DNA of 64,000 bases. It comes from Paraspadella gotoi. Its lineage: Eukaryota > Chaetognatha. A model generated the notes under the pieces. The model was not told where the DNA came from, searched no databases, and saw only the letters and a list, made by a program, of their open reading frames with translations. Location of the stretch: contig CM119265.1 of the NCBI GenBank assembly GCA_051294375.1, forward strand, positions 18,064,454-18,128,453, written 5' to 3'. How positions within the stretch are numbered: the first letter of the stretch is position 1; every line of letters starts with the position of its first letter. The position numbers and the translations under genes were made by a program. This document shows, one piece after another, positions 47,651 to 58,485 of this stretch.

Positions 47651-48147
47651 ACAATTGATGGATGATAAGATAACGAAGTTTCAATTCAGATGCAAGAAGA
47701 TCGTAGAAACGTTTTTGTATTTTACCTATACTCGTAGAAAAAAACGTTGTTTCTTGCATCTTTATCGATTCCTTAATTTGGGCTGAAAAGTTATGAAGAT
47801 GTTCTTTCGATTTTGTTTTACCGATAACCACTATTTAACACAATATTTTGTTTCAACTCAATGAGGATTCTTTTTCCCCCTGAGATGAATGGGAGAGGAA
47901 AATATAATTCAATTCTTTTTGACTTTTAACAATTTTTCCATTGTGTTAAGGATTATTTCAGCACTGTTTTTTGATTCACCTTCTCCCTAAAACTGATGAT
48001 GAACAACCGGTTGATTCTTGATAATTTGTATAAATTCATATTTTGCTAACGATTCCTCTTTGTAAAAAATATATTAGTTAGTAAATATAAATGAGGTGAG
48101 GCGAAAATGTAATATAAATTAGTTCTGTTAAATTTTGGCAGCTGCAA

Positions 48148-48285
48148 ATGGGATGCAATTTATTAATTCATGAAAGAGATATAGATATTAAAACTATTAT
48201 TGTCTTCTTATGTCAGCTAATGGCTTTTTTAGGAGCAGTTCTGGTTATCTATGATTTACGTAGAATTGTTAAATATCTTCGATAA
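48148..48285 (+). CDS. Possible 45-residue membrane micropeptide
   Basis: ATG to TAA frame in AT-rich DNA. It starts MGC, a typical N-myristoyl/palmitoyl context. A polar acidic stretch (HERDIDIK) follows, then one hydrophobic helix of about 20 residues (TIIVFLCQLMAFLGAVLVIY) and a basic end (DLRRIVKYLR). The positive-inside layout is what a real single-pass peptide would show. There is no homology that I recognise, no upstream promoter signal, and AT-rich DNA readily produces hydrophobic frames, so this is speculative. Confidence 0.3.
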   Translation: MGCNLLIHERDIDIKTIIVFLCQLMAFLGAVLVIYDLRRIVKYLR

Positions 48286-48587
48286 AAACCGATTCGTATC
48301 ACGATAATCCAAAAATGATAATTTTTTAAAAAAATCAAACTTAGCACCCAGAAAGGATCTTCTTCATGAAATCCTGGCAATGAAATTCTGAGTTAAACTT
48401 TAAAGCGAAGAGCAAATTTACATTTCACTTTTTTCCCAAAAAAGTTGTTTTCATTTCCTTGCCAGAGGGAATTTTCTTTTTTCCCGGTGACACGAAGAAT
48501 TTCTTATTCCTTTGTTTCTAAAAAGAATCATTAGTGGCTTCTGAAGAAAAAAAAAATCTTAAAAGCATAAGGAATCGAGCCTACTTT

Positions 48588-48805
48588 TGATGATAACCAA
48601 ATATTGATGCGATGATAACCAAATATTGATGCGATGATAACCAATAATTGATGCGATGATAATAAAATAACTGATGTGATGATAATCAATATGATTGATG
48701 CGATGAATGTCATTCATTGATGTGATGATAATCATTACATTGATATGATGATATCATTCATTGATGCGATGATAGTCATTCATTGACGCGATGAGTCATT
48801 CATCG
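48588..48805. repeat. Minisatellite, TGATGCGATGATAA-based units
   Basis: About nine units of roughly 20-26 bp built on TTGATGCGATGATAACCAA and the diverged form CATTGATGTGATGATAATCA. The left copies are the most alike and the right copies more diverged. Confidence 0.9.
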
Positions 48806-48833
48806 TAAAAAACAAACAAATGCGTGTATGAAT

Positions 48834-48836
<3 letters not shown>

Positions 48837-48892
<56 letters not shown>

Positions 48893-48896
48893 AAGA
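48837..48896. repeat. (GA)n microsatellite
   Basis: GA run with one GG step. Confidence 0.94.
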
Positions 48897-49459
48897 AGTG
48901 AGAGAGGCTGGTCAGTTTTTCACTCTCGTTTATATAAAGTATATCAGAAGCTGGACCGCCCTGCAGAGCTGAACTCGTTTTTCGACGTATCTGAGTAGGA
49001 CGACGACTCTTTTCCTTTCCTTGAATGAATTTTAGATTGTTCTTTTTTTTAAGAAGAAACCAGACCGAGGTAAATTTCATATTTGCATATTTAACTAATT
49101 TATAAATATTTATCCAATTCAAATAATTATTATTTAAAAAAGAATAAAAATGATTAAATATATACACTAAAAATTTACAATTTTTAAAATTGTAAAAATT
49201 ATTAGAATAACAAAAAAGTAATGTTTAATTTGACAATATCCTCTTCTCAACTCCTATTTTTAGTATAATTTGCCAATAGTGGGCCGACGGTCCAAAGTTA
49301 CAGTAATACAAAACAAAAAAAATTTTTTTGTTAGAAAGTTATTAGTGTATTAAATTTAATTTCCGCGCAATTGCGGGACATATAGCAGCTATATGTACGA
49401 GCGCAAGCTGATGTACATGTGACATTGCCTGCATTATAAGTTATTTTTCCTTTTTTCTA

Positions 49460-50660
<1,201 letters not shown>

Positions 50661-51119
50661 TTAAAAAATAAATAAAAGAAAGGCAAAAAATAGTTACAAT
50701 GGTTTACAATTGGAAACTTTTCCAATTTTTTCCAACGCAGCTTTGTAAAAGATTTTATTTTGATTTGTATTAAAATAAGATATAGCTTCTCATTAAAAAA
50801 ATCCTTTGAGTTCCCATTTTTTATTAGATATTTTAAAAAAAATTTTTTGAATTTCATCTTCAATATTATAATACTGCAATATGTAATTAGCTTAAGCATT
50901 TCTATATACTAATTTGGATATTATAATGAGTACTATAAACTCATTTGCATATTGCAGTAAATCTAATGAAGTGGAAATTCAAACAAAAATACTTAATCAA
51001 TGTATATGAAATATCACAGCTATTTCAAGATGAAAAGCCATATCTAAATTTTTAACTTACTATGATCGCACACTTTTGTAAAACTTTATCATAATTCATA
51101 ATAATTTTTATTTTAAAAA

Positions 51120-51235
51120 AAACGGTAAGTCACAACAAGCAACCTATAAAGCGTAGTAGTTTTTATATTATGAAACAGCGTGACAACGACGACGGACGAC
51201 GAGGCGACGTCACAAAGAAGCAACCTAAAACATTA
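51120..51235. repeat. Short direct repeat, GTCACAAxAAGCAACCTA
   Basis: GTCACAACAAGCAACCTATAA (about 51129) and GTCACAAAGAAGCAACCTAAA (about 51210) are related, about 80 bp apart. Confidence 0.65.
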
Positions 51236-51237
51236 TA

Positions 51238-51268
51238 GAGCCTGACCCGGCTTCGCCGGTCAAGGCTC
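51238..51268. other. Strong hairpin with CTTCG loop
   Basis: GAGCC/GGCTC, TGAC/GTCA and CGG/CCG pair around a CTTCG loop, with one C and one A unpaired. In RNA this would be a very stable UUCG-type hairpin. It is an isolated GC-rich patch in AT-rich DNA. No known family assigned. Confidence 0.6.
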
Positions 51269-51623
51269 GATAAAAACATCACGAAAAATTCGGATTTTTT
51301 GAACATCTTTTGTTACAATACGACGAGGAGAGAATTCAAAACTGCAAAGAAATTTCAATTTCCATAAGTAAAAAAATTGTTCGACTCTAGCTAAAAATAC
51401 CGCTCCGTTACTTGAACTGACTAAAAACATTGTCAAAAAACAGGTTAATCTTCAAACAATCATCAAACAACTAATTATCACCTCTTTAGAAAAAAACAAT
51501 TAGTGCCCCCGAGGTCACAGCCGCCGCTCTGCGGGATTACAAGCGCAAATCATTGGCAAAAATATTGTGCAGCAGTAATAATCAGCCGTAATAATCAGTC
51601 GTAATATTGAGCGATAACTCAGG

Positions 51624-52556
51624 ATGTCTTCGGTGTCTCTCTCTCCTCTCGACTGGACGCTTTTCGCTCTCCTTCTTTTCGCCTCTTCGCTCATCGGAGT
51701 CTTTTACTCCGTCAAGGATTCAAACTTCGGCCGAAAACTTCTCCGTAAATTTCGGTAAGAAATTTCCATTTCGAAAAAGAAAAAAAAAAGAAAATCATTG
51801 GTCGAATACTGAATAATACACAGAATATCCCGGTTTCAGCTCGAAAAAGATTGGAAACGAGAACAGCGATGCTAAATTCGAAGACAAGAATGCCAAGGTC
51901 AACCGCTTGCGATTTACGATTTATTGTAATATTATTTAATTAATTTTATACGTCGTGAATGCATGCATCGTTAGGACGAATATCTGGTGGGCGGACGACG
52001 AATGCGCGTCTTCCCAGTTTGGATGTCGATGATGGCGTCATTTCTCTCCGCCATTTTGGGTGAGGGAAATTGATATGTCGAAGTCGTTTAACTCGATCGC
52101 ATGGTTATGGGTTAATGGTTATTAATGAATCTTTATTTGCTATTGTGGAATCAAAATATTGATAATCGTCGCTATATGTTCTGATATGAGTTTCCATAAC
52201 ATTTGACTAAAATTAAATTCACTTTACTATTGTTCTTCTTAAGCCTTCCGCCTAAAAAGACCCATTTTCGAATTTCTTTTTCCCCTACACTTAAAAAAAA
52301 TGTCGCGACTGGGGGATTATTGTTCTCCGTTTCTCATGCAAGTCTTTAGGCCGAAGCGTCTCAAAATGAGCTAATAAATACTTAGTAGGAGTAGAGAACG
52401 AGTAGAGAGAAGAGAGAGAGAGGAGAGAGAGAACGAGAGAGAGGAGAGAGTACGTCCTAAGGATGAGATTCTGTGAATAAAGGTGTTACGCGAAAGGCCG
52501 CAAAAATGACTAATAAATTATTGATGGAAAGTTGAAACTGCTGGGGGAAAAGCAGA

Positions 52557-52587
<31 letters not shown>

Positions 52588-52602
52588 TAGAAGAGAGAGA
52601 GT

Positions 52603-52633
<31 letters not shown>

Positions 52634-55600
52634 AGAAAGGAAGAGACGAGAGAGAGGAAGAGAGGAGAGAGTAGGAGTAGAAGATTGGAGAGAGAGGACT
52701 TTGGCAATAAAATCGACATACCATTTTCCCCTTCTCTCTCTGAGTTGACGAATTGCGTCTGTCATTTTGTTCTTTCCCGATATCTTGTAGAGGGAAGTCG
52801 GTTTTGGCGCCCGACGAAATAGTTGCCTCGAATCGCGATATTCTAAACTTTTTATTTGATACTCTATGCGAATTATATATAACTCGATTTAAAACTGCAT
52901 CAAATTCGCCATCTAACGAAAACGATCTTTCCCGCCAAACTCGTCTCTTTACCTCAAAGTCAAAAATCTGGCATTTTCGCGGTCTCTTTTTTTCTTTCTT
53001 CTTTTTTCCTTTTTTTCCTTATTTTTTCTTTCCTTCTTTTGGAGACAGAAGGTGGCGCATCATATCTGGAGGAAGTTTACTCCCGTTTGCCAATAACCCC
53101 TCACNNNNNNNNNNNNNNNNNNNNNNNNNNNNNNNNNNNNNNNNNNNNNNNNNNNNNNNNNNNNNNNNNNNNNNNNNNNNNNNNNNNNNNNNNNNNNNNN
53201 NNNNNNNNNNNNNNNNNNNNNNNNNNNNNNNNNNNNNNNNNNNNNNNNNNNNNNNNNNNNNNNNNNNNNNNNNNNNNNNNNNNNNNNNNNNNNNNNNATT
53301 TTTTATTCTTAGCGAAAAACGTTCATTATGTCAATAATAAAATCCAAAATGATGTTTGTTTCCTTCTACTCATCATAACTTTCCGCTATTCACCACGGCA
53401 TCCCTCGCCCTAACTTACCTCAACCCACCCGTTCCCGTTCCTCACCTCCTAGTGATCGGCACCCCTGCCGAGGTCTACCAGTTCGGATTCGCCTTTTGGT
53501 CTTTCATCTTCGGGATCCTCTTCGCCCTCGTCTTCGTCTCTCACGTGGCACTTCCGGTTCTTTACGATTTGCGTCTCACCAGCGCCTACGAATATCTGGA
53601 GAAGAGGTTCCGCTCCAAGTGGCCGAGAAGACTCGGCGCCGGATTGTTTATACTGGAGGTGTTTTATTTTAGATATAATCATTATGTATAGACTTTCGAT
53701 TTCGTTGTTTCAGGATTTAGGAAAAACAGTTTTTGAAATGTGGCAACGGGAATTTTATGGGACATTAAATGTCGATTAAATTCCGGGTTGGGCAACAAGT
53801 TTTCAAAAACCCCTGTCCTTTCTAGATATAATCATGATATATTTTTTTTGTAAGAACTAACGAAGTTTGATTATTTTTTCACCCTTTTTTTTTTTCTTCC
53901 AGACGCTCCTTTACATGGGGGGGGACGGCCATGGTTCCGCGGCCGGTTCAGTAGGAGCGGTGGGGCGCTGGAGGGCCGGTCACTGGTCCGCACTTCACAG
54001 CTGGCCTTACGTTTCCATGTTGATTCTGGGGAAGTCATCTGTAACTGTTTTTACACGTCCCATAGGTACAAAGTTGGACGAGGTACGTTGGCAATCAATA
54101 AACCTGGAAGCAAGGGATTTGAAGAATGAAATTGGTGTTAAAATTTGATTCTGTCAGCAAAATAATAAATAAAAGGCAATATTATGGAGATTTAAACTGA
54201 AACGAATGTCGCTGCAAATGTTGGGTCTTTGGTTTTGTTTTTTTAAGGCTGGGATAAAAGCGGTCAATCGTGGACGGACGTGCTTTCGCCCAAAATGCTC
54301 ATCATGTTCGGTCGGCCTGCTGGCGGTGCTGGCTCAATGAAGGATACTTCAGTGGACGGGGAAGCCCCGGACAAGAAGGATTCTCGGAAGTTGGGAAATC
54401 GGCAGAGGTAATCTAGCGGTGATACATAGATAAACCATGAAGGAGGGAAAAAGAAGGAACTGGAGCGAAGAAAGAAAGACACGGAAGACGAAAAGAAAAG
54501 GGCAAGGAAGAAAGGAAGAGAAAGAAAGGGAAAGAGAAGGAAAGAGAAGAAAGAAGAAAGAAAGAAAGAGAGAGAAAGAAAGAAGAGGGAGGAACAGAGG
54601 AGAGGAAAGAAGAACAAGAAAGAGAAGAAAGGAAAGAAAGAAAAGAAGAAAGAAAGGAAAGAAGAAAGAAAGAAAGAAAGAAAGAAAGAGAAAAAAAAAG
54701 TTAACTTAACCCAACAACCACATCGGGGCCTTGGGAACGCTACCTATACGTGAAGGGGATAGCTCGCCTGACCCATCGGTCTCCCTCCGGGGTCGACGGC
54801 CATACGGACTCCGGACCACCAGCATTCTTTTCCCCTGCGTCTCTTGGGTTTCCTTTCTTCGTCTGGATGGGCCAAGGTACGGGGGCGTCAACCAGAGCAG
54901 CGTGCAGAGGGATTGCTGCCAGCTTACCTTCAAGAATCAAGGGGCCATTTCTCACTATGTATCTCAACGGGGACCGGGGGTAAGGTTTTTTTTTATATTT
55001 TTCGGTTTATGGTTGGGAATGTTAACAGTCTTTTTAATAATGTTTGTCGTCGTTTCGCGACAACAAACAACCACAAGAACCAAAAGGAACAGACGGATAG
55101 AATAAAAAGTTGTAAATTGATAATCATGTTTTTGCTATTCAAAAGCAAACTAATGGAATTTATCGGGTCTTTATTATAAATTTAAAATGAGCGTAATTCA
55201 TTGCATAAATTCAGTCCCGGGGCCGATTTTTGGCCAACTTAGACGGGTATGTCATCGCGCTAGTGGGGGCTGATTATAAGAAGAGTTGATTGATTGTTGC
55301 GCTTGTTAGGTTTTGCGCGGTGCGGATCGCCCTTGCAGGTGGCTGTAGCGAGGCACCTTATGTTTGGCGGCATGTGTGTCTAGTCTTGTGTTCAGGTAAC
55401 GCAAGTCGGGTCGGCCCGCGTGGCTCTTGATATCGGGTTCGCGGAGGATCTGGCGGGCCATGTTTGGTTGGACATTGGCGAGCTGGTGTGGTGGCGGATG
55501 GTCCGATCCTCTACGCGAGCGTTTCACGGCGCTGCGAAACTTCGGGATCTGTGGGCAAACGTCATCTCCTCCGACAACCAGATGATCCTCTACTTCGTCG

Positions 55601-55721
55601 TCAAGTATCTCGTCGACTCTCCGGGGATGGCCGGCCTCTTCACGGCCGCCATCTTCGCCGGCGCGCTCAGCACAATTTCGTCAGGTTAATTTGAATGTTT
55701 TACTGATATATCTTTGTTTGT

Positions 55722-55775
<54 letters not shown>

Positions 55776-58032
55776 AGTTTATTGATTGATTAAGATTTAT
55801 TTATTTAATTGAGGATGTGATACTTGTTGGTTCGAAAAATTGATTGGCTTATTTTTTGATTGATTTATATTTATATTGATTGATATACTGATTGACGACT
55901 TCTCTATCTACCTTTCCATATACCAAACTGCGTAACAGGTCTAAACTCCTTGACGGCCATCGTGTGCGAAGACGTATTGGGCGAGCGACATTTCGCGCGC
56001 CACTCTCAGCGGCGCCAATTCCGCATCATGATCGGACTATCGGCGTTCTTCGGCGCCGCCTCCACCGGAATGGCGTTTGTTGCCAAAAACCTCAAAGGAA
56101 ACATCACCGCGATTATATTTCAGTTCTTTTCGATCACAACGGGTGAGTCATAGTCATAGTGAGTCATAGTGAGTCATAGTCATAGTGAGTCATAGTCATA
56201 GTGAGTCATAGTGTCTACAAAGAGAACCTCGGGTATCGACTTCCAAAAATGCCTTCAGCACCCATATGATCTATGATATATATGATATCTGATATCTATG
56301 ATATATCTATGATATATTCTATGATATATATTGATCTTTCCATGGTCATAGTGTCGATTTTATTACAGTGAAAACACTTTTTTCGGCGCGGGAAAGAATC
56401 TTCATTTCATGAAATTCTGCGCTACCCTTTTAAAGTTACTTTTAAACCGAATTTTCATGTCACCAATGGCCGACCTGCCTACAAAACAGGAAGCCCTTGA
56501 CTTTTTCCGGCTTTTAAAATAATTACGACAGACAAGACCCTCTTTGAATAATGAATATCAGAAAGGGAAGTTCAAAGCAAAAACCAGAACTTCAGAGAAT
56601 TAGAAAATCAGAAAACTTGAAAAGAGATTTAACTTGTTCTTGCCGCCGGAGGCAATCACCTTGATTTTTGCAATAGGATGAGGTAATTCATGACTTGTGA
56701 TTGTTTTGCAACGTGAAGGAAAATTGTATTCGAATTGGTCAATGAGCTAATAAAATTCTTTAAGGTCGGTACCCGTGGATCTCCTTGACACGTACCTCCT
56801 AATTATTAAGTATTTTCAAGATTATTCAAGTTACTTTAGTTCATTTACAATATGGTGTTCATTACAAAAGGTCCCACCGGCGGGATTTTCCTGTGCGGAC
56901 TTTTGTTTCCTTGCATCGAATGGATCGGCGTCACGGCGGGAGGCATCACCGGCTTTTCTTTAGCCGTAAAACATAAACATTGAGAGAGATTCGCTTTGGA
57001 CGAAATCAAATTGCCGCGCCCTCTTTCATTCAGCGTGGATGTTTCTCGGACAAAGCATCAACTCGTCCGAGTTGGGCGTCGCCTCTGCTTAATATTTCCA
57101 TTTCCGGTTGCGATGATCCAACATCACAATTGCGACGACGACGAATCCGGTGACGATGGTTCCGAATACGGAGACGGGAAAATCCCGGTGAGTAAGCGTG
57201 ATTGCTTGCTTGCTTGCTTGCTTTTCTTTCTTTCTTTCTTAAAACATATCTCGTTGAAGAAAAATAAAAACGAAAATGCTAAATCTGAAAAATAATTTAA
57301 AAGAAATTTTAAAAAAATATTTTAATCAACATCTTTCCCTCCACGCCTCAAGCCCCCTCCGCGACTCCCTCTACTCCGTCTCTTATCTCTACTGGTCACT
57401 GATCGGAAATCTGTCGACAATCTTCGTCGCCTTCGTCGTCAGCAACTCGTTCGATGCACACGGAGAAAAAGCGCGCGAGCGAGAAGGCCGAGAACAAAGG
57501 AGACGTCAACGGGGCTTCAACGAACGACGCGGCTTACGCGAACGAAGCTTTCGTGAAAGCGAACGAGCACTCGCGCGTGGAAACGCGGGATCGAGGCTCT
57601 CGGAAATTCCGGTCACAGGAAGCGAACGCTCTACGTTGGAACGGACAAGACGCTATTGTGGAGATGCGAACGGGGATCTCGCGAACAAAGACGTCAGCAA
57701 CGAAAGTTTTTGGTCGACTTACTTCGGGGCGGGTTCGAGTTCGGCGAAAAAGATCGATCCCTTACTCATCAGGTTAGATTCAAATTTCTTTGTTTAAACC
57801 TTTTTATTATTTAAGAAATAATCTTGTATTTCGAGACTGAGGAAAATATTTGGTAGTATATTCCGGCATTAAGCCAAATTGGTGACCTAATTAAATTAAT
57901 AAGTGAGTTAAAATTATCATAAATTAGTATTTCTTTTCTTGCAGTCCTATCGTAAGAAGGCTTTATTACCCGACCAACTACTCTGAGGCGCCTAACGAGG
58001 AAGTCGAAATTGTTGAGACGACAAAATATTGA
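51624..58032 (+). CDS. SLC5 sodium-coupled monocarboxylate transporter-like gene
   Basis: Intact exons are 51624-51754, 51840-51897, 51975-52059, 53453-53658, 55939-56142, 56871-56965, 57353-57772 and 57945-58032. Damaged exons lie around 53903-54082, 54248-54407, 54720-54979, 55400-55684 and 57034-57190. Diagnostic segments of the SLC5 fold (SMCT/iodide symporter branch, SLC5A8/A12-like) are: an N-terminal hydrophobic helix, then VGGRRM; GTPAEVYQFG; LTSAYEYLEKRF; SSDNQMILYFVV; GALSTISSGLNSLTAIVCED; and YSVSYLYWSLIGN near the C-terminal helices. Such proteins import short-chain monocarboxylates with sodium across the plasma membrane. In the damaged exons the family motifs (CTFYT-like, WTDV-like, FVGLLAVL-like, GVNQSSVQR) are recognisable but fall in different frames separated by single-base indels. 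I read this as a real gene with poor sequence in patches, or a decaying copy. Intron 3 (1.4 kb) holds a 193-N gap. Confidence 0.72.
52401..52695. repeat. (GA)n tracts in intron 3 of the transporter gene
   Basis: GA runs at about 52401-52450 and 52557-52695 with GGAAGAG-type interruptions. Confidence 0.93.
53105..53297. other. Assembly gap of 193 N
   Basis: Unresolved bases within intron 3 of the transporter gene. Open frames drawn through it are meaningless. Confidence 0.99.
54430..54702. repeat. Polypurine (GAAA/GGAAA) block in a transporter intron
   Basis: About 270 bp almost entirely A/G on the plus strand. It is degenerate, unlike the clean GAAA tracts elsewhere. The Lys/Arg/Glu-rich frame is spurious. 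Confidence 0.88.
55727..55790. repeat. (GATT)n microsatellite in a transporter intron
   Basis: TTGATTGATTGATT run followed by degenerate copies to about 55890. Confidence 0.95.
56142..56340. repeat. Two adjacent minisatellites (GAGTCATAGTCATA, ATGATATATCT)
   Basis: GTGAGTCATAGTCATA units run from the donor of the preceding exon (56143) to 56215. CTATGATATAT(AT)-type units run 56267-56340. The first tandem array starts with the splice donor GTGAGT itself. Confidence 0.88.
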
Positions 58033-58485
58033 TTTTGTTTCTCATTAAATTGAAACGAATTATATTTTTTTCTCGCTTAAATTCACTTGTGTCTTTCCCT
58101 GAATATGTCGCTAAATTGTACATAAAATTACAAGTGTAGTATAAAAAGTATATATGTCATTTAAACAGAGTTTCCATAGGAAACAAGAACAAATTTAAAA
58201 AGAGATTCCCAATATAGTTTTGATTGTCACACAAACGCCCTGTATAGCCAATACAGCAGTTTATCACCAACGACTAACTGCAAAATATATTTGAATATTC
58301 TTCTCTCTCCGAAGATAGACGATTGTGAGTAGTTTCATAGAAGTTTCAAGCTATCTGTCGTAAAATGTTGCAATTTCATTCCATGGATCCGAACCTATGA
58401 ACTTTCCAATCACCGTCACATTTTCTTTTTCCAACGTCGCCTTTTGGACTCATTGCTGATTGCGAGTCTATTCCACTCTCACTCC

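Larger units (their letters stand above)
47651..48836. other. AT-rich intergenic with a minisatellite at 48590-48800
   Basis: Follows the WAP gene. A hairpin-like inverted pair (GATGCAAGAAG.. / AACGTTGTTTCTTGCATC) occurs at about 47690-47762. A small ORF (48148-48285) and a minisatellite are listed separately. Confidence 0.5.

Noticed and set aside
51515-51545. GCGGGATTACAAGCGC, similar to a primate Alu phrase
   Set aside because: A short coincidental match. The surrounding sequence has no Alu structure and the organism is not a primate.
52753-53413. ORFs reading through the 193-N gap
   Set aside because: Frames across undefined bases are meaningless. The real exon starts at 53453.
54437-54709. 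Lys/Arg/Glu-rich ORF of 90 codons
   Set aside because: Translation of an intronic polypurine block of the transporter gene.
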